A stretch of 64,000 nucleotides of DNA from Microbacterium sp. HD4P20 (GTDB lineage: Bacteria; Actinomycetota; Actinomycetes; Actinomycetales; Microbacteriaceae): contig NZ_JAHZQZ020000016.1 in NCBI RefSeq assembly GCF_019449275.2, positions 21,309 through 85,308 of the forward strand, read 5' to 3'. Position 1 is the stretch's first letter; the number at the start of each line of letters is the position of its first letter. Below are positions 29,534 to 39,604 of the stretch, piece after piece. Position numbers and translations under genes: made by a program. The notes beneath the pieces are model-generated. The model was not told where the DNA came from. It worked only from the letters and a program-made list of their open reading frames with translations, and searched no databases.

Positions 29534-30099
29534 CCTGCGGCCCTCCGCCGGGCGCCGCGCACCTCGCTGACGATGTAGTCGATCCCGCTGGCGATCGTCA
29601 GGATCACCGCGATCGCCATGGCGACCCCGTTGACCCACCAGATCCAGTCGCCAACGATCGTCCACAACGGCAGCAGCGCGAGCGCGAGCGCGACGGCCTG
29701 CGCGACCGTCTTGAGCTTGCCCATCCACGCCGCGGCCAGCACGTGGTCGCTCACCACGGCGAAGCGGTAGACGGTGATGCCGATCTCGCGCACGAGCACG
29801 ACGATCGTGATCCACCACGGCAGCTCTGCGAGGATCGACAGCCCGACGAAAGCGAGCCCCGTCAGCACCTTGTCGGCGATCGGGTCCAGAAGCTTGCCGA
29901 GATCGGTGACGATGTCATGCCGGCGGGCCAGATAGCCGTCGAGTCCGTCCGTGGCGATCGCTACGATGAACAGCGCCGCCGCCCACCAGCGCAGCGCCCC
30001 ATCCGCGCCGTCATCGGCCAGCAGCATCCACAGGAAGACCGGTGCGCACAGAATGCGCACGATCGTGATCGCGTTCGGGAGCTGCCGCGGAATCGCCAT
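29530..30099 (-). CDS. pgsA: CDP-diacylglycerol-glycerol-3-phosphate 3-phosphatidyltransferase
   Basis: Membrane enzyme of phosphatidylglycerol synthesis. The CDP-alcohol phosphotransferase motif is complete: DGLDGYLAR followed by GKLLDPIADK, with the two metal-binding aspartate pairs. About five membrane helices are visible in 189 residues. It is the first gene of a unit with cinA (overlapping TTGA) and lies 46 nt after ftsK. Actinobacteria have several paralogues with different head-group alcohols; phosphatidylglycerophosphate synthase is the likeliest given the ftsK-clgR context. Confidence 0.9.
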   Translation of the reverse strand: MAIPRQLPNAITIVRILCAPVFLWMLLADDGADGALRWWAAALFIVAIATDGLDGYLARRHDIVTDLGKLLDPIADKVLTGLAFVGLSILAELPWWITIVVLVREIGITVYRFAVVSDHVLAAAWMGKLKTVAQAVALALALLPLWTIVGDWIWWVNGVAMAIAVILTIASGIDYIVSEVRGARRRAAG

Positions 30100-30145
30100 G
30101 CGTCGACCCTATCGGCGCTGCATCGACCTCATCGGCGCGGCGACG

Positions 30146-32878
30146 TCAATCCCGTCCGGTCAGGCCCCAGGCATCCTCCGAGCCGTCCTCGCCCTCCACG
30201 GTCGGATGGCCATCGAACTGCGAGGCGACGGCGTCCGTTCCGTATCGGTCATCGGCCGCACCACCCACCGGCGCGGGCGGGGCTGCCGCACTGGGCGGAT
30301 CCTCACCGCGCAGCCGTGCCAGCACCTCGGAAAGCTGATCGGGCCGCACCAGGACGTCTCGTGCCTTCGAGCCCTCGGACGGGCCCACGATCTCACGCGA
30401 CTCGAGCAGATCCATGAGTCGGCCGGCCTTGGCGAAGCCGACGCGGAGCTTGCGCTGCAGCATCGACGTCGAGCCGAACTGCGTCGAGACGATCTGCTCC
30501 GCCGCGGCCAGAAGCAGCTCGAGGTCGTCTCCGATATCGGCGTCGACTTCTTTCTTCTCCACGGCCGCCTGCACGTCGGAGCGGTACTCCGGCCGCGCCT
30601 GCGCGGTGACGTGCTTGACCACGGTCTCGATCTCTTGCTCGCTCACCCACGCGCCCTGCACGCGGATCGCCTTGGACGCGCCCATGGGAAGGAAGAGACC
30701 ATCACCCTGTCCGATGAGGCGGTCGGCGCCCGGCTGGTCGAGGATGACGCGTGAATCGGTGACGCTCGTCACGGCGAAGGCGAGCCGCGAGGGCACGTTG
30801 GCCTTGATGAGACCCGTGACGACATCGACCGACGGACGCTGCGTGGCGAGCACGAGATGGATGCCACTGGCCCGGGCGAGCTGAGTGATGCGCACGATCG
30901 AGTCCTCGACGTCACGCGGGGCCACCATCATGAGATCCGCGAGCTCGTCGACGACGACGAGGAGGTACGGGTACGGCTTGAGGACGCGCTCACTGCCGGG
31001 CGGCAGGGTGATCTGGCCGGCGACGACGGCCTTGTTGAAGTCGTCGATGTGACGGAAGCCGAAGGACGCGAGGTCGTCGTACCTCATGTCCATCTCCTTC
31101 ACGACCCACTGCAGCGCCTCGGCGGCCTTTTTCGGGTTCGTGATGATGGGGGTGATGAGGTGCGGCACGCCGGCGTACGACGTGAGCTCGACTCGCTTGG
31201 GGTCGATGAGCACCATGCGCACGTCCGCCGGCTTGGCCTTCATGAGCAGACTCGTGATCATCGAGTTGACGAAGCTCGACTTTCCGGAGCCCGTCGAGCC
31301 GGCGACGAGAAGGTGCGGCATCTTCGCAAGATTGGCCACGACGTAGCCGCCGCCGACGTCCTTGCCGACGCCGATCGTCATCGGATGCGTCGAGTTGGTC
31401 GCATTGGCCGAGCGGAGCACATCCCCCAGCGTCACGATCTCACGGTCGGCGTTGGGAATCTCGACGCCGATCGCGCTCTTGCCGGGGATCGGCGCGAGGA
31501 TGCGAACCTCGTTCGAGGCGACGGCATAGGCGATGTTGTTCGTGAGCGCCGTGATGCGCTCGACCTTAACGCCCGGTCCGAGCGATATCTCGTACTGCGT
31601 GACCGTCGGGCCGCGTGAGAAGCCCGTCACGCGGGCGTCGACCGAGAACTGGTCGAGCACGCTGGTGATCGCGCGCACGGTGTCGTCGTTGGCCTGGGAG
31701 CGCGCGACGTGCGGCGTTCCCGCGGCCAGCGCATTCACCGAGGGAAGGCGGTAGGGCGCCGACGGCGAATCGTAGGACTCCTGCGAGCCGATGCCGTCAA
31801 GCCCCGGCAGGACGCCGTCGTCGACCGGTCCCGTGTCGGAGTCGTCGCGCAGCGACGTCCGCGACGAGGAGGTCGCCGCCTTGGCGGCGGACAGGACGGA
31901 CGGGTCGATGACCTCGGTGAGGGCGTCGGCCGGCGGCGGCGGGACGAGTGGCGCGATGGCTTGGTCGAAGCCGCCCTGCGGCGGCCCAGGAGGAAGGAGC
32001 GTCGTGAGGTCCTGCGAGTCGATGCCGTCCTCGGGGTCCCTCTCGCGACCGGTCTTGTTGCGACGCCACCACGGGAGCGAAGGGTCTGCGTCCTCGTCGT
32101 CATCGGTGGCCGACGAATCAGCCGCGGTCTTCTCGGATGCCGTCTTCTCGGGCCGGGGCTCCGCGTCGAACATCCACGCGTACAGATCTCCGAGGCGACT
32201 GCCGATGCGGTTCGGAGGCGTCTTGGTGATGATCAGGATGCCGAGCACGGCCAGCAGCGACAGCACGATGTAGGCGCCCACATCGGTCAGCAGCATCGCC
32301 AGGGGCTCGCCCAGCATCCATCCGAAGAGTCCGCCCGCCTCGCTCAGCGCCGGCAGCCCCTCGTTCGGCTGGGGCCGCCCGCCGGCGACATGGCAGAAGC
32401 CCGCGATCGTGACGATCAGCAGTCCGAAGCCGATGCCGACGCGTCCGTTGTCGTGCACCGACGAGGGATGACGGAACATCCAGCCCGCGAGCATGAGAAG
32501 CAGCACGGGGAGCACGAACGCCTCGCGGCCGAGCAGCATGCCGACCGAATACGCACTGATCGTCTTGGCGACCTCGTTGCCGATGAAGAACCACTCGTTG
32601 ACGGCCCCCGCGATCGCCAGCAGCACCAGGAGGAAGGGGAAGCCGTCGCGACGCTGCTCCTTCTCGAGCGTCTCGGGCCCGAATGCGCGGAAGAGCCCGC
32701 CCGTCGCGTGCGCGAGGCCGAGCCAGGCACGCGCGGCGAGGGGCGGCTTGTCTGTCTCGCCGACGTACCGCTTGGGCGCCGGTGCCGGCTTGCGCGCGCG
32801 CGAAGACGAAGCGCTCGACGCGCTGGACGCGCCCGAAGACGCGCGCGATCCCTTGGTCGGGCTGGTGCTCCTGGCCAT
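30146..32878 (-). CDS. ftsK: DNA translocase FtsK
   Basis: Septal, ATP-driven DNA pump that clears the terminus region before division. The 910-residue protein has a Ser/Ala/Lys-rich N-terminus, four membrane helices between about 80 and 220, an acidic Pro-rich linker, the motor with Walker A GSTGSGKS at 527-534 and Walker [14 protein letters not shown], and the gamma winged-helix domain near the C-terminus ([20 protein letters not shown]). Only about 200 residues of linker separate membrane and motor parts, shorter than E. coli. A 34-bp tandem array lies just before its start codon on the template side. Confidence 0.96.
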   Translation of the reverse strand: MARSTSPTKGSRASSGASSASSASSSRARKPAPAPKRYVGETDKPPLAARAWLGLAHATGGLFRAFGPETLEKEQRRDGFPFLLVLLAIAGAVNEWFFIGNEVAKTISAYSVGMLLGREAFVLPVLLLMLAGWMFRHPSSVHDNGRVGIGFGLLIVTIAGFCHVAGGRPQPNEGLPALSEAGGLFGWMLGEPLAMLLTDVGAYIVLSLLAVLGILIITKTPPNRIGSRLGDLYAWMFDAEPRPEKTASEKTAADSSATDDDEDADPSLPWWRRNKTGRERDPEDGIDSQDLTTLLPPGPPQGGFDQAIAPLVPPPPADALTEVIDPSVLSAAKAATSSSRTSLRDDSDTGPVDDGVLPGLDGIGSQESYDSPSAPYRLPSVNALAAGTPHVARSQANDDTVRAITSVLDQFSVDARVTGFSRGPTVTQYEISLGPGVKVERITALTNNIAYAVASNEVRILAPIPGKSAIGVEIPNADREIVTLGDVLRSANATNSTHPMTIGVGKDVGGGYVVANLAKMPHLLVAGSTGSGKSSFVNSMITSLLMKAKPADVRMVLIDPKRVELTSYAGVPHLITPIITNPKKAAEALQWVVKEMDMRYDDLASFGFRHIDDFNKAVVAGQITLPPGSERVLKPYPYLLVVVDELADLMMVAPRDVEDSIVRITQLARASGIHLVLATQRPSVDVVTGLIKANVPSRLAFAVTSVTDSRVILDQPGADRLIGQGDGLFLPMGASKAIRVQGAWVSEQEIETVVKHVTAQARPEYRSDVQAAVEKKEVDADIGDDLELLLAAAEQIVSTQFGSTSMLQRKLRVGFAKAGRLMDLLESREIVGPSEGSKARDVLVRPDQLSEVLARLRGEDPPSAAAPPAPVGGAADDRYGTDAVASQFDGHPTVEGEDGSEDAWGLTGRD

Positions 32879-32943
32879 TCCTCCACGTTAAGCCGCCGAG
32901 CCGACATTCGCCCGCAAGCGCGCGGCGCTTCGGCGGCCTCCGC

Positions 32944-33090
32944 TACGCCTCGATACTCCGCCCGTGGTGATCTCGGCTACGCCTCGATACTCCGCCCATG
33001 GTGATCTCGGCTACGCCTCGATACTCCGCCCGTGGTGATCTCGGCTACGCCTCGATACTCCGCCCGTGGTGATCTCGGCTACGCCTCGAT
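32944..33090. repeat. 34-bp tandem repeat, four full units plus a partial
   Basis: Units start at 32944, 32978, 33012 and 33046 (TACGCCTCGATACTCC...), with a partial fifth from 33080 to 33090. The four full units differ at one base only, in the second unit. The partial unit is the last codons and stop of the RNase J gene, so the array looks as if it grew out from that gene end. No spacers, so it is not CRISPR. Confidence 0.9.
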
Positions 33091-34755
33091 CACGAGCGGG
33101 ATGATCATCGGACGGCGGCGGAGCGACTGGTTCACCCAGCGCCCGATCGTCCGGCGCACCACCTGCGACAGCGCGTGCGAGTCGCGGACGCCGGACTGGG
33201 CCGCCTCAGCGAGCGCGGCGGCGATCTTCGGCTTGACCGCTTCGAACACGGCGTCGTCCTCGGCGAAACCGCGCGCGTGGATCTCGGGGCCCGAGATGAT
33301 CTTGCCGGTCGAGGCGTCGACGACGACGATCACCGAGATGAAGCCCTCCTCGCCAAGGATGCGGCGATCCTTGAGGTCGGCGTCCGTGATCTCGCCGACG
33401 GTCGAGCCGTCCACGTACACGAAGCCCAGATCAAGCTGGCCCACCACCGTGGCATCGCCGGCCCGGAGGTCGACGACAGTGCCGTTCTCGGCGAGGATCG
33501 TGCGCTCCGGGTCGATCCCGGTGTCCTGTGCCAGACGGGCATTCGCCATGAGATGGCGGTATTCGCCGTGCACGGGCAGCACGTTGCGGGGCTTGACGAT
33601 GTTGTAGCAGTACAGCAGCTCGCCCGCCGCCGCGTGGCCTGACACGTGCACCTTCGCGTTGCCCTTGTGCACGACGTTCGCGCCGAGCTTGGTCAGCCCG
33701 TCGATGACCCGGTAGACGGCATTCTCATTACCCGGGATGAGGCTCGAGGCGAGGATCACGGTGTCGCCGGGACCGGGCTCGATGGCGTGGTCGAGGTTGG
33801 CCATCCGGCTGAGCACGGCCATCGGCTCGCCCTGCGAGCCGGTCGACATGTAGACGATCTCGTTCTCGGGAAGGTCGCGCGCCTTCTTGTAGTCGATCAG
33901 CACGCCTTCGGGCACATGCAGATAGCCCAGGTCTTCGGCGATGGTCATGTTGCGCAGCATGCTTCGACCGAGCAGCGCGACACGGCGGCCATGCGCCGCC
34001 GCGGCATCCAGCACCTGCTGAACACGATGGACGTGGCTGGAGAAGCTGGCGACGATCACGCGGCGGGGCGCCTTGCCGATGACCTGATCCAGCACGGGAC
34101 CGATCGAACGCTCGAGGGGCGTGAAACCGGGCACGTCTGCGTTCGTGGAGTCGACGAGGAACAGGTCGACCCCTTCCTCACCGAGGCGAGCGAACGCGCG
34201 CAGATCCGTCAGCCGCCCGTCCAGCGGCAGCTGATCCATCTTGAAGTCGCCCGTCGTCACAACCAGGCCCGCGGGCGTGCGGATCGCGATGGCGAGCGCG
34301 TCGGGGATGGAGTGGTTGACCGCGACGAACTCGAGTTCGAACGGACCGAGGTTCTCGCGCTGACCCTCCGTGACGGTGAGGCTGTACGGCTTGATGCGGT
34401 GTTCTTTGAGCTTCGCCTCGATGAGGGCGAGCGTCAGGCCGGAGCCGATGATCGGGATGTCGCTCTTGAGCTTGAGCAGGTAGGGAACGGCACCGATATG
34501 GTCTTCGTGCCCGTGGGTCAGCACCACCCCGACGATGTCGTCGAGGCGACCCTTGATCGGCTCGAAGTCCGGCAGGATGAGGTCGACACCGGGCTGGTGC
34601 TCCTCGGGGAACAGCACGCCGCAGTCGACGATCAGCAACTTGCCGCCGTACTCGAACAACGTCATGTTGCGGCCCACCTCGCCGAGCCCGCCGAGCGGGA
34701 CGACCCGGAGGGTCCCCGCTTCGAGCTCGGGAGGGTCGTAGGGGGTCGTGGGCAT
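33079..34755 (-). CDS. rnj: Ribonuclease J
   Basis: Metallo-beta-lactamase ribonuclease with endo- and 5'-3' exonuclease activity, important in mRNA turnover. The metal-binding HGHEDHIG is at 81-88, with the beta-CASP domain (SFSSHVHRVQQVLDAA, STGSQGEP) and the C-terminal domain present in 558 residues. The ATG at 34755 has GGAGG six bases upstream; the ATG 13 codons earlier lacks one. Its last codons and stop are shared with the partial unit of the 34-bp array. It lies 75 nt after dapA, the usual dapA-rnj pair of actinobacteria. Confidence 0.95.
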   Translation of the reverse strand: MPTTPYDPPELEAGTLRVVPLGGLGEVGRNMTLFEYGGKLLIVDCGVLFPEEHQPGVDLILPDFEPIKGRLDDIVGVVLTHGHEDHIGAVPYLLKLKSDIPIIGSGLTLALIEAKLKEHRIKPYSLTVTEGQRENLGPFELEFVAVNHSIPDALAIAIRTPAGLVVTTGDFKMDQLPLDGRLTDLRAFARLGEEGVDLFLVDSTNADVPGFTPLERSIGPVLDQVIGKAPRRVIVASFSSHVHRVQQVLDAAAAHGRRVALLGRSMLRNMTIAEDLGYLHVPEGVLIDYKKARDLPENEIVYMSTGSQGEPMAVLSRMANLDHAIEPGPGDTVILASSLIPGNENAVYRVIDGLTKLGANVVHKGNAKVHVSGHAAAGELLYCYNIVKPRNVLPVHGEYRHLMANARLAQDTGIDPERTILAENGTVVDLRAGDATVVGQLDLGFVYVDGSTVGEITDADLKDRRILGEEGFISVIVVVDASTGKIISGPEIHARGFAEDDAVFEAVKPKIAAALAEAAQSGVRDSHALSQVVRRTIGRWVNQSLRRRPMIIPLVIEA

Positions 34756-34830
34756 TGTCAGCCTCCCTCGGATGCCGGGCATCCGTTCATTCACCCACGC
34801 TGTCGTCCCGATCCGGGCGCGACGGCGTGG

Positions 34831-35808
34831 TCATCTGGTCGTGCCCGAGACCTTCGGCAGCGCGCCACCCGCGGCGGCGTTGCGGTCGGGGCGGAAGTTG
34901 GAGAAGTCGGCGCCGGGCACGTCGCTGACGAGAGCGAGCTCGTCCTCGATCTTGGCGGCCTCCCACTCCTCGGGGCCGACCAGCGGCAGGCGCACCCGCG
35001 GGCTGGAGATCCGCCCGAGGCCGTGCAGGATGTACTTCGCCGACACCGTGCCCGGAACGTGCGTCATGACCGCACGCACCAGCGGCTCGAGCTGCTTGTG
35101 CGCGGCCGTCGCCGCCTTCAAGTCGCCGCGGTTGACCGCATCGACGATCACCCGGTACGGCTGCGCAGCGATGTTCGCGGTGACGCCGATCAGGCCGGTG
35201 GCGCCGATGGCCAGGTGCGGCAGGATGTTGGCGTCGTCGCCGGAGAAATACATCAGATCGGTCTGGTTGAGCACGCGGCTCACCTCGCTGAAGTCGCCCT
35301 TGGCGTCCTTGATGGCGAGGATGTTCGGATGCTTGGCCAGTCGCAGGATCGTCTCGTACTGGATGGGCACGCCGGTGCGGCCCGGGATGTCGTACAGGAT
35401 CACCGGCAGATCGGTGGCATCCGCCACCAGGCGGAAGTGGGTGAGGATCCCGGCCTGCGTGGGCTTGTTGTAGTACGGCGTGACGATCATGATGCCGTCG
35501 GCGCCGACCTTCTCACTGGCTTTGTAGAGCTCGATCGCGTGGGCGGTCTCGTTCGAGCCGCCACCCGTGATGATCTTGGCGCGGCCGGCTGCGACGTCCT
35601 TGCCGACCTCGACCAGCCGGATCTTCTCGGCATCGGTCAATGTCGACGTTTCGCCGGTGGTGCCGGTGACGACGACGCCGTCCGCTCCTGCGGTCACGAC
35701 ATCGTCGATGTGCTTCTCGACGGCGGGCCAGTCCACCTCGCCGTCGGCCGCCATCGGGGTGATGAGGGCGACGAGCACCTGTCCGAAGGGATTGCCCGTA
35801 TGCGTCAT
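34831..35808 (-). CDS. dapA: 4-Hydroxy-tetrahydrodipicolinate synthase
   Basis: Condenses pyruvate with aspartate semialdehyde, the first committed lysine/DAP step. TIM barrel with GTTGETSTL at 49-57, the tyrosine of LYDIPGRTG at 139 and the Schiff-base lysine K167 in AIKDAKGD. Length 325 includes a C-terminal extension of about 25 residues over E. coli. The ATG at 35808 starts the conserved MTHTGNPFG; the longer open frame upstream is unconserved. Followed by rnj on the same strand. Confidence 0.95.
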   Translation of the reverse strand: MTHTGNPFGQVLVALITPMAADGEVDWPAVEKHIDDVVTAGADGVVVTGTTGETSTLTDAEKIRLVEVGKDVAAGRAKIITGGGSNETAHAIELYKASEKVGADGIMIVTPYYNKPTQAGILTHFRLVADATDLPVILYDIPGRTGVPIQYETILRLAKHPNILAIKDAKGDFSEVSRVLNQTDLMYFSGDDANILPHLAIGATGLIGVTANIAAQPYRVIVDAVNRGDLKAATAAHKQLEPLVRAVMTHVPGTVSAKYILHGLGRISSPRVRLPLVGPEEWEAAKIEDELALVSDVPGADFSNFRPDRNAAAGGALPKVSGTTR

Positions 35809-35851
35809 GCCTTCAGGGTATCGGGCTGCCGCCGCCCTCGCCGCCCGCTGC

Positions 35852-36616
35852 TCACCTGCCGCGCTCACCGAGCCGGGCGGCGACCGACGGGGGCGCGAAC
35901 CTCGCGAGGGCGACCAGGGCCTTGTAACGCAGGGTGGGGATCGATACGGATGCTCCTCGCGCGGCGTCGCGCAGGGAGGCCGCGACGACGTCCCGGGCGT
36001 CCAGCCACAGCGCGTCGGGGATGCCCTCCTGACCAGGCGGCAGTCCCATGCGCTCGTGGAAATGTGTGTGCGTATAGCCGGGGCAGACGGCGGTCACGGT
36101 CACGCCTCGCGGCGCGTAGCGGCCGTTCGCCCAGCGACTGAAGCTGACCAGCCATCCCTTCGATGCACCGTATGTCGAGCGGGGAATGAAGGCCGCCACC
36201 GAGGCGAGATTCAGGATGCGACCGTGCCCACGGGCGAGCATGGCGCCCAGCGCCGCGTGCGCGAGCCGCATCGGCACCTCGACGTGCAGGCGCAGGTGAG
36301 CGACCTCGTCGTCGATGTCATTGGTCTCGAAGGACAGCGGCAATCCGAATCCGGCGTTGTTGACGAGCACCTCGATCGGCCGTGCGGAATCGGCGACGCG
36401 CTCCTCGATCTTCGCCCGCTGCCGTGCATTGAGCAGATCGGCCGCGAGAACCTCGACCTCGACGCCGTACGTCGCCCGCAGGCCTTTGGCCAGTTCGTCG
36501 AGCGCGGCGCGGTCGCGTGCCACGAGCACGAGGTGCGCGCCCTTCGCCGCCAGCTGCCGCGCGTATTCGGCACCGAGTCCCGAACTCGCGCCGGTGATGA
36601 GTGCCGTCTTCGCCAT
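35852..36616 (-). CDS. Short-chain dehydrogenase/reductase
   Basis: NAD(P)-dependent oxidoreductase of 254 residues. Cofactor motif TGASSGLG at 8-15, NNAGFG in the middle, catalytic serine in NLASVAAF and the YxxxK motif in STYGASKGWL. The C-terminal part resembles the DltE/YqjQ-like branch, so the substrate may be a lipid or ketone; no specific role can be given. ATG at 36616 is chosen because the upstream frame is antisense to dfrA. It starts 10 nt after the dfrA stop, so it is probably the third gene of thyA-dfrA-SDR. Confidence 0.88.
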   Translation of the reverse strand: MAKTALITGASSGLGAEYARQLAAKGAHLVLVARDRAALDELAKGLRATYGVEVEVLAADLLNARQRAKIEERVADSARPIEVLVNNAGFGLPLSFETNDIDDEVAHLRLHVEVPMRLAHAALGAMLARGHGRILNLASVAAFIPRSTYGASKGWLVSFSRWANGRYAPRGVTVTAVCPGYTHTHFHERMGLPPGQEGIPDALWLDARDVVAASLRDAARGASVSIPTLRYKALVALARFAPPSVAARLGERGR

Positions 36617-36626
36617 GGGCGCCAGC

Positions 36627-37136
36627 CTAGGCCGGACGTTCCAGGGTGAGGAAGCGATACCGGATGCCAGAGCTCGAGGTGTGCCAGCCCCGCGCCGGAT
36701 CGCTGCGCACAGCCTGCCAGCCGTCTCGCGATGGCGCGTGCGTGTCACCGTCGACCTCGAGGTCCAGCTCGGTCACCTCCAGGCGGTCGGCCACGCTGAT
36801 CGCCTCGCGATAGAGCTGGCCCCCGCCGATGATCCAGATGCGCTCGGGACCATCGGCGTCCGCCGTGGCGAGCGCCGCCTGGAGGGAGCCGGCGCGCTCG
36901 GCGCCGGCATCCGTCCAGTCCTCCTGACGCGTCACGACGATGTTGCGTCGACCGGGCAGCGGCCGAAAGCGATCGGGGAACGACTCCCAGGTCCGCCGGC
37001 CCATCAGCACGGGAGCCCCCATCGTGACGGCCTTGAAATGGGCCATGTCTTCGGGAACGTGCCACGGCATGCCGCCGTGGGCGCCGATGACGCCGCCGGA
37101 TGCCTCGGCCCAGATCATCCCTACCGGCGCGGTCAT
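36627..37136 (-). CDS. dfrA: Dihydrofolate reductase
   Basis: Regenerates tetrahydrofolate after thymidylate synthesis. The 169-residue protein has the N-terminal strand and Met20-type loop ([28 protein letters not shown]), the NADPH region [12 protein letters not shown] and [10 protein letters not shown], and [10 protein letters not shown]. The ATG at 37136 overlaps the thyA stop as ATGA. Together with thyA it keeps dTMP synthesis and folate recycling coupled. Confidence 0.95.
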   Translation of the reverse strand: MTAPVGMIWAEASGGVIGAHGGMPWHVPEDMAHFKAVTMGAPVLMGRRTWESFPDRFRPLPGRRNIVVTRQEDWTDAGAERAGSLQAALATADADGPERIWIIGGGQLYREAISVADRLEVTELDLEVDGDTHAPSRDGWQAVRSDPARGWHTSSSGIRYRFLTLERPA

Positions 37137-37942
37137 ACGGCGACGGCGCCGCGGATCGCCGGATGGTGCTGGTAGTCCTCGACGACGAAGTCCTCGTACG
37201 TGTAGTCGAAGATCGAGTCCGGCTTGCCGGCGATGCTCAGCGTGGGATACGGGTACGGCTCGCGTGTCAGCTGCTCACGCACCTGTTTGAGGTGGTTGTC
37301 GTAGATGTGGCAGTCGCCGCCCGTCCACACGAAGTCGCCCGGCTCGAGACCGGCCTGCTGCGCGATCATGAGCGTCAGCAGCGCGTACGAGGCGATGTTG
37401 AAGGGAACCCCGAGGAAGAGGTCGGCGCTGCGCTGGTACAGCTGGCACGACAGCCTGCCGTCCGCGACGTAGAACTGGAACAGGGCGTGGCACGGTGCCA
37501 GCGCCATGTCGGGGATGTCGGCGGGGTTCCAGGCCGACACGATCAGGCGACGCGAGTCCGGGTTGGAGCGGATCTGGTCGAGCACCTGCGAGATCTGGTC
37601 GATCTGCTCGCCCGACGGGGTCGGCCACGACCGCCACTGCACGCCGTACACCGGGCCCAGTTCGCCCTCGGCGTCGGCCCATTCGTCCCAGATCGTGACG
37701 CCGTTCTCTTGCAGCCACCGCACGTTCGACTCGCCGCGGAGGAACCACAGCAGCTCATAGGCGATGGACTTGAAGTGCACGCGCTTGGTCGTGATCAGCG
37801 GGAAGCCCTGCGAAAGATCGAAGCGGATCTGACGCCCGAACGCGCTCGTCGTTCCGGTGCCGGTGCGGTCCGACTTATGGGTGCCGTGCTCGAGCACGTC
37901 GCGCAGCAGGTCCTCGTACGGGGTCGGGATCGGCGTCGTCAC
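37133..37942 (-). CDS. thyA: Thymidylate synthase
   Basis: Methylates dUMP to dTMP using methylene-tetrahydrofolate. The nucleophile is C151 in [14 protein letters not shown], with [16 protein letters not shown] before it and [18 protein letters not shown] after it. Start is the GTG at 37942 that begins [13 protein letters not shown], giving 269 residues; a GTG three codons earlier is possible. First gene of thyA-dfrA. Confidence 0.97.
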   Translation of the reverse strand: MTTPIPTPYEDLLRDVLEHGTHKSDRTGTGTTSAFGRQIRFDLSQGFPLITTKRVHFKSIAYELLWFLRGESNVRWLQENGVTIWDEWADAEGELGPVYGVQWRSWPTPSGEQIDQISQVLDQIRSNPDSRRLIVSAWNPADIPDMALAPCHALFQFYVADGRLSCQLYQRSADLFLGVPFNIASYALLTLMIAQQAGLEPGDFVWTGGDCHIYDNHLKQVREQLTREPYPYPTLSIAGKPDSIFDYTYEDFVVEDYQHHPAIRGAVAV

Positions 37943-38048
37943 GGCTGCCACGATACCCGCGCCGGGGGCGCGCGGGGTCAGCCGCCACGGGATGTCATCT
38001 TGCGCCAACGGCCCATTTCACTCAGCAAAGGGGTTAGCCTGATCTGCT

Positions 38049-38486
38049 GTGACCCTGGTCGGTGCTCTGATCGCCCTCGCCGTTCTCCTCGCGGCGACGG
38101 TGGCCCTCGGCGTCTTCCTGAACTGGAGCCAGTCCCGGCCTCGCCGCGACATCGCGCACGAAGTCGTGGAACCGCACCGGCTGGGTGCCGACGCGCTCGG
38201 CGAGACGGCGACGCTCCTGCAGTTCAGCACCGAGATGTGCGCACGCTGCCCCGGCGTGCATCGCACGCTCTCGACGATCGCCGACGACCACACCGGCGTA
38301 CGCCACCTCGACGTGGACCTGACGCACCGCCCGGACATCGCCAAGCACTTCCATGTGCTCCAGACGCCGACCACCCTCGTGCTCGATCGCCACGGCGTCG
38401 TCCAGACCCGACTCGGGGGCGTCCCGAGCCGCGAGGTGCTCGAGCTGGAGCTGAAGCGCCTCACCGCCGAGAACGTGAATGTCTGA
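38049..38486 (+). CDS. Membrane-anchored thioredoxin-like protein
   Basis: 145 residues: one N-terminal membrane helix (about 3-26), then a thioredoxin fold with the redox motif CARC at 64-67 and the cis-proline region QTPTT near 110. The helix is not followed by a signal cleavage site, so the domain is tethered. Which face it is on is unclear, but the basic stretch right after the helix (SQSRPRR) points to the cytoplasm by the positive-inside rule. It starts with GTG at 38049 and overlaps the next gene by 8 nt. It probably passes electrons to or from the DUF4395 protein. Confidence 0.82.
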   Translation: MTLVGALIALAVLLAATVALGVFLNWSQSRPRRDIAHEVVEPHRLGADALGETATLLQFSTEMCARCPGVHRTLSTIADDHTGVRHLDVDLTHRPDIAKHFHVLQTPTTLVLDRHGVVQTRLGGVPSREVLELELKRLTAENVNV

Positions 38487-39072
38487 CCCCGTTGCATCCG
38501 CTCGCCGGGGCATCGATCCGCGGGGGCCCCGGTTCGCCGCCGCCATCACGTCACTGCTGCTCCTGGTCGTGGTCTTCCTCGGTCTCACGGGGCTCTCGAC
38601 CGCACGAGTGCCGGACTTCGGGTGGTACACGACCTCGCCGAGCATGGTGGGATACCCGACAGACGGCAGCCCTTGGGCGATCACGTACTCATCGCTCGCG
38701 CAGCGGATCCTCGACCCCGCGTTCCTGCTCCTGCTCGTGGCCGCCCTGCTCTTCCTGTGGGGCCTCCTCTCCCCGCGCACGGCGCCGTGGGGCGCGCTGT
38801 ACCGCAAGGTCGTCGCACCGCGCCTCGCTCCTCCGACCGAGCTCGAGGATCCGCGTCCGCCGCGCTTCGCCCAAGGCGTCGGACTCTTCGTGGCGGCGAT
38901 CGGACTCGTCCTGCATATGGCCGGAGTCCCCTGGGCGCTCACGATCGCGGCCGCTGCCGCGTTCGTGGCGGCGTTTCTCAACGCCGTCTTCGGATTGTGC
39001 CTGGGCTGCCAGCTCTACCTCCTGCTGCAGCGGGCCGGCCTCGTCGGTCGTGCGCGACCTCGCTCGGCGTGA
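38479..39072 (+). CDS. DUF4395 membrane protein with CxxC motif
   Basis: 197-residue integral membrane protein with four helices (about 20-40, 78-98, 133-150, 154-185). The DUF4395 signature RFAQGVGLFVAAIG and FGLCLGCQLYLLL is present; cysteines C174 and C177 form a CLGC inside or at the edge of the last helix, suggesting a thiol-disulfide role. It overlaps the thioredoxin-like gene by 8 nt, a common pairing in actinobacteria, so a transmembrane thiol relay is a reasonable guess. An OsmC peroxidase gene follows 106 nt later from its own promoter. Confidence 0.85.
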   Translation: MSDPVASARRGIDPRGPRFAAAITSLLLLVVVFLGLTGLSTARVPDFGWYTTSPSMVGYPTDGSPWAITYSSLAQRILDPAFLLLLVAALLFLWGLLSPRTAPWGALYRKVVAPRLAPPTELEDPRPPRFAQGVGLFVAAIGLVLHMAGVPWALTIAAAAAFVAAFLNAVFGLCLGCQLYLLLQRAGLVGRARPRSA

Positions 39073-39178
39073 CGCGCACTCGGAACGCCGTCAACCCGTC
39101 GCGCCGGGGCATCCGTCGCGATTAGGCTGACCGCGAAGCGCCCGGCAGTCGGGCGCCGCCACGATCGAGGAGGCCCCC

Positions 39179-39604
39179 ATGACCGTCACGAGCGAAGCCA
39201 CCACCGCCTGGAAGGGCGCACTTGCCGACGGATCCGGCGAGGTGACGTTCGTGTCGTCGGGCCTGGGCACGTTCGATGTCAACTGGAAGGCACGAAGCGA
39301 GGGCTCCACATCGGTGACCACGCCGGAAGAGCTCATCGCCGCTGCCCACGCGTCGTGCTTCTGCATGGCGCTGTCGGGTGCTCTCGCGCAGAACGGCACA
39401 CCCCCCGAGTCCATCGACACCACGGCGTCGGTGACGTTCAAGCCGGGCACCGGCATCACCGGCAGCCACCTCAACGTCAACGCCGTCGTCCCGGGTCTGG
39501 AGCCCGAGGACTTCGAGCGCATCGCGCAGGGCGCGAAGACCGGATGCCCCGTCTCGCAGGCGCTCGCGGGCATCGAGATCACCCTCGAGGCGACGCTTGC
39601 CTGA
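39179..39604 (+). CDS. osmC: OsmC family hydroperoxide reductase
   Basis: Thiol peroxidase for organic hydroperoxides. Catalytic cysteines C60 in AHASCFCMAL and C123 in GCPVSQALAG match OsmC/Ohr, and an extra C62 is present. The 141-residue length is normal. GAGGAGG precedes the ATG at 39179, and TAGGCT at 39123-39128 is a likely -10. Its stop lies 8 nt inside the next gene. Ohr and OsmC are close; the ERIAQGAKTGCPVSQAL stretch favours OsmC. Confidence 0.9.
   Translation: MTVTSEATTAWKGALADGSGEVTFVSSGLGTFDVNWKARSEGSTSVTTPEELIAAAHASCFCMALSGALAQNGTPPESIDTTASVTFKPGTGITGSHLNVNAVVPGLEPEDFERIAQGAKTGCPVSQALAGIEITLEATLA

Noticed and set aside
32944..33090. CRISPR array
   Set aside because: Units are contiguous with no spacers, and the partial unit is the rnj stop region. 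It is a simple tandem repeat.
33646..36141. 831-codon open frame on the plus strand
   Set aside because: It lies antisense to rnj, dapA and the SDR gene. Composition is the His/Arg/Asp-rich type expected from reading high-GC genes on the wrong strand.
37100..39130. 676-codon plus-strand frame
   Set aside because: Antisense to thyA, then a wrong frame of the thioredoxin and DUF4395 genes.
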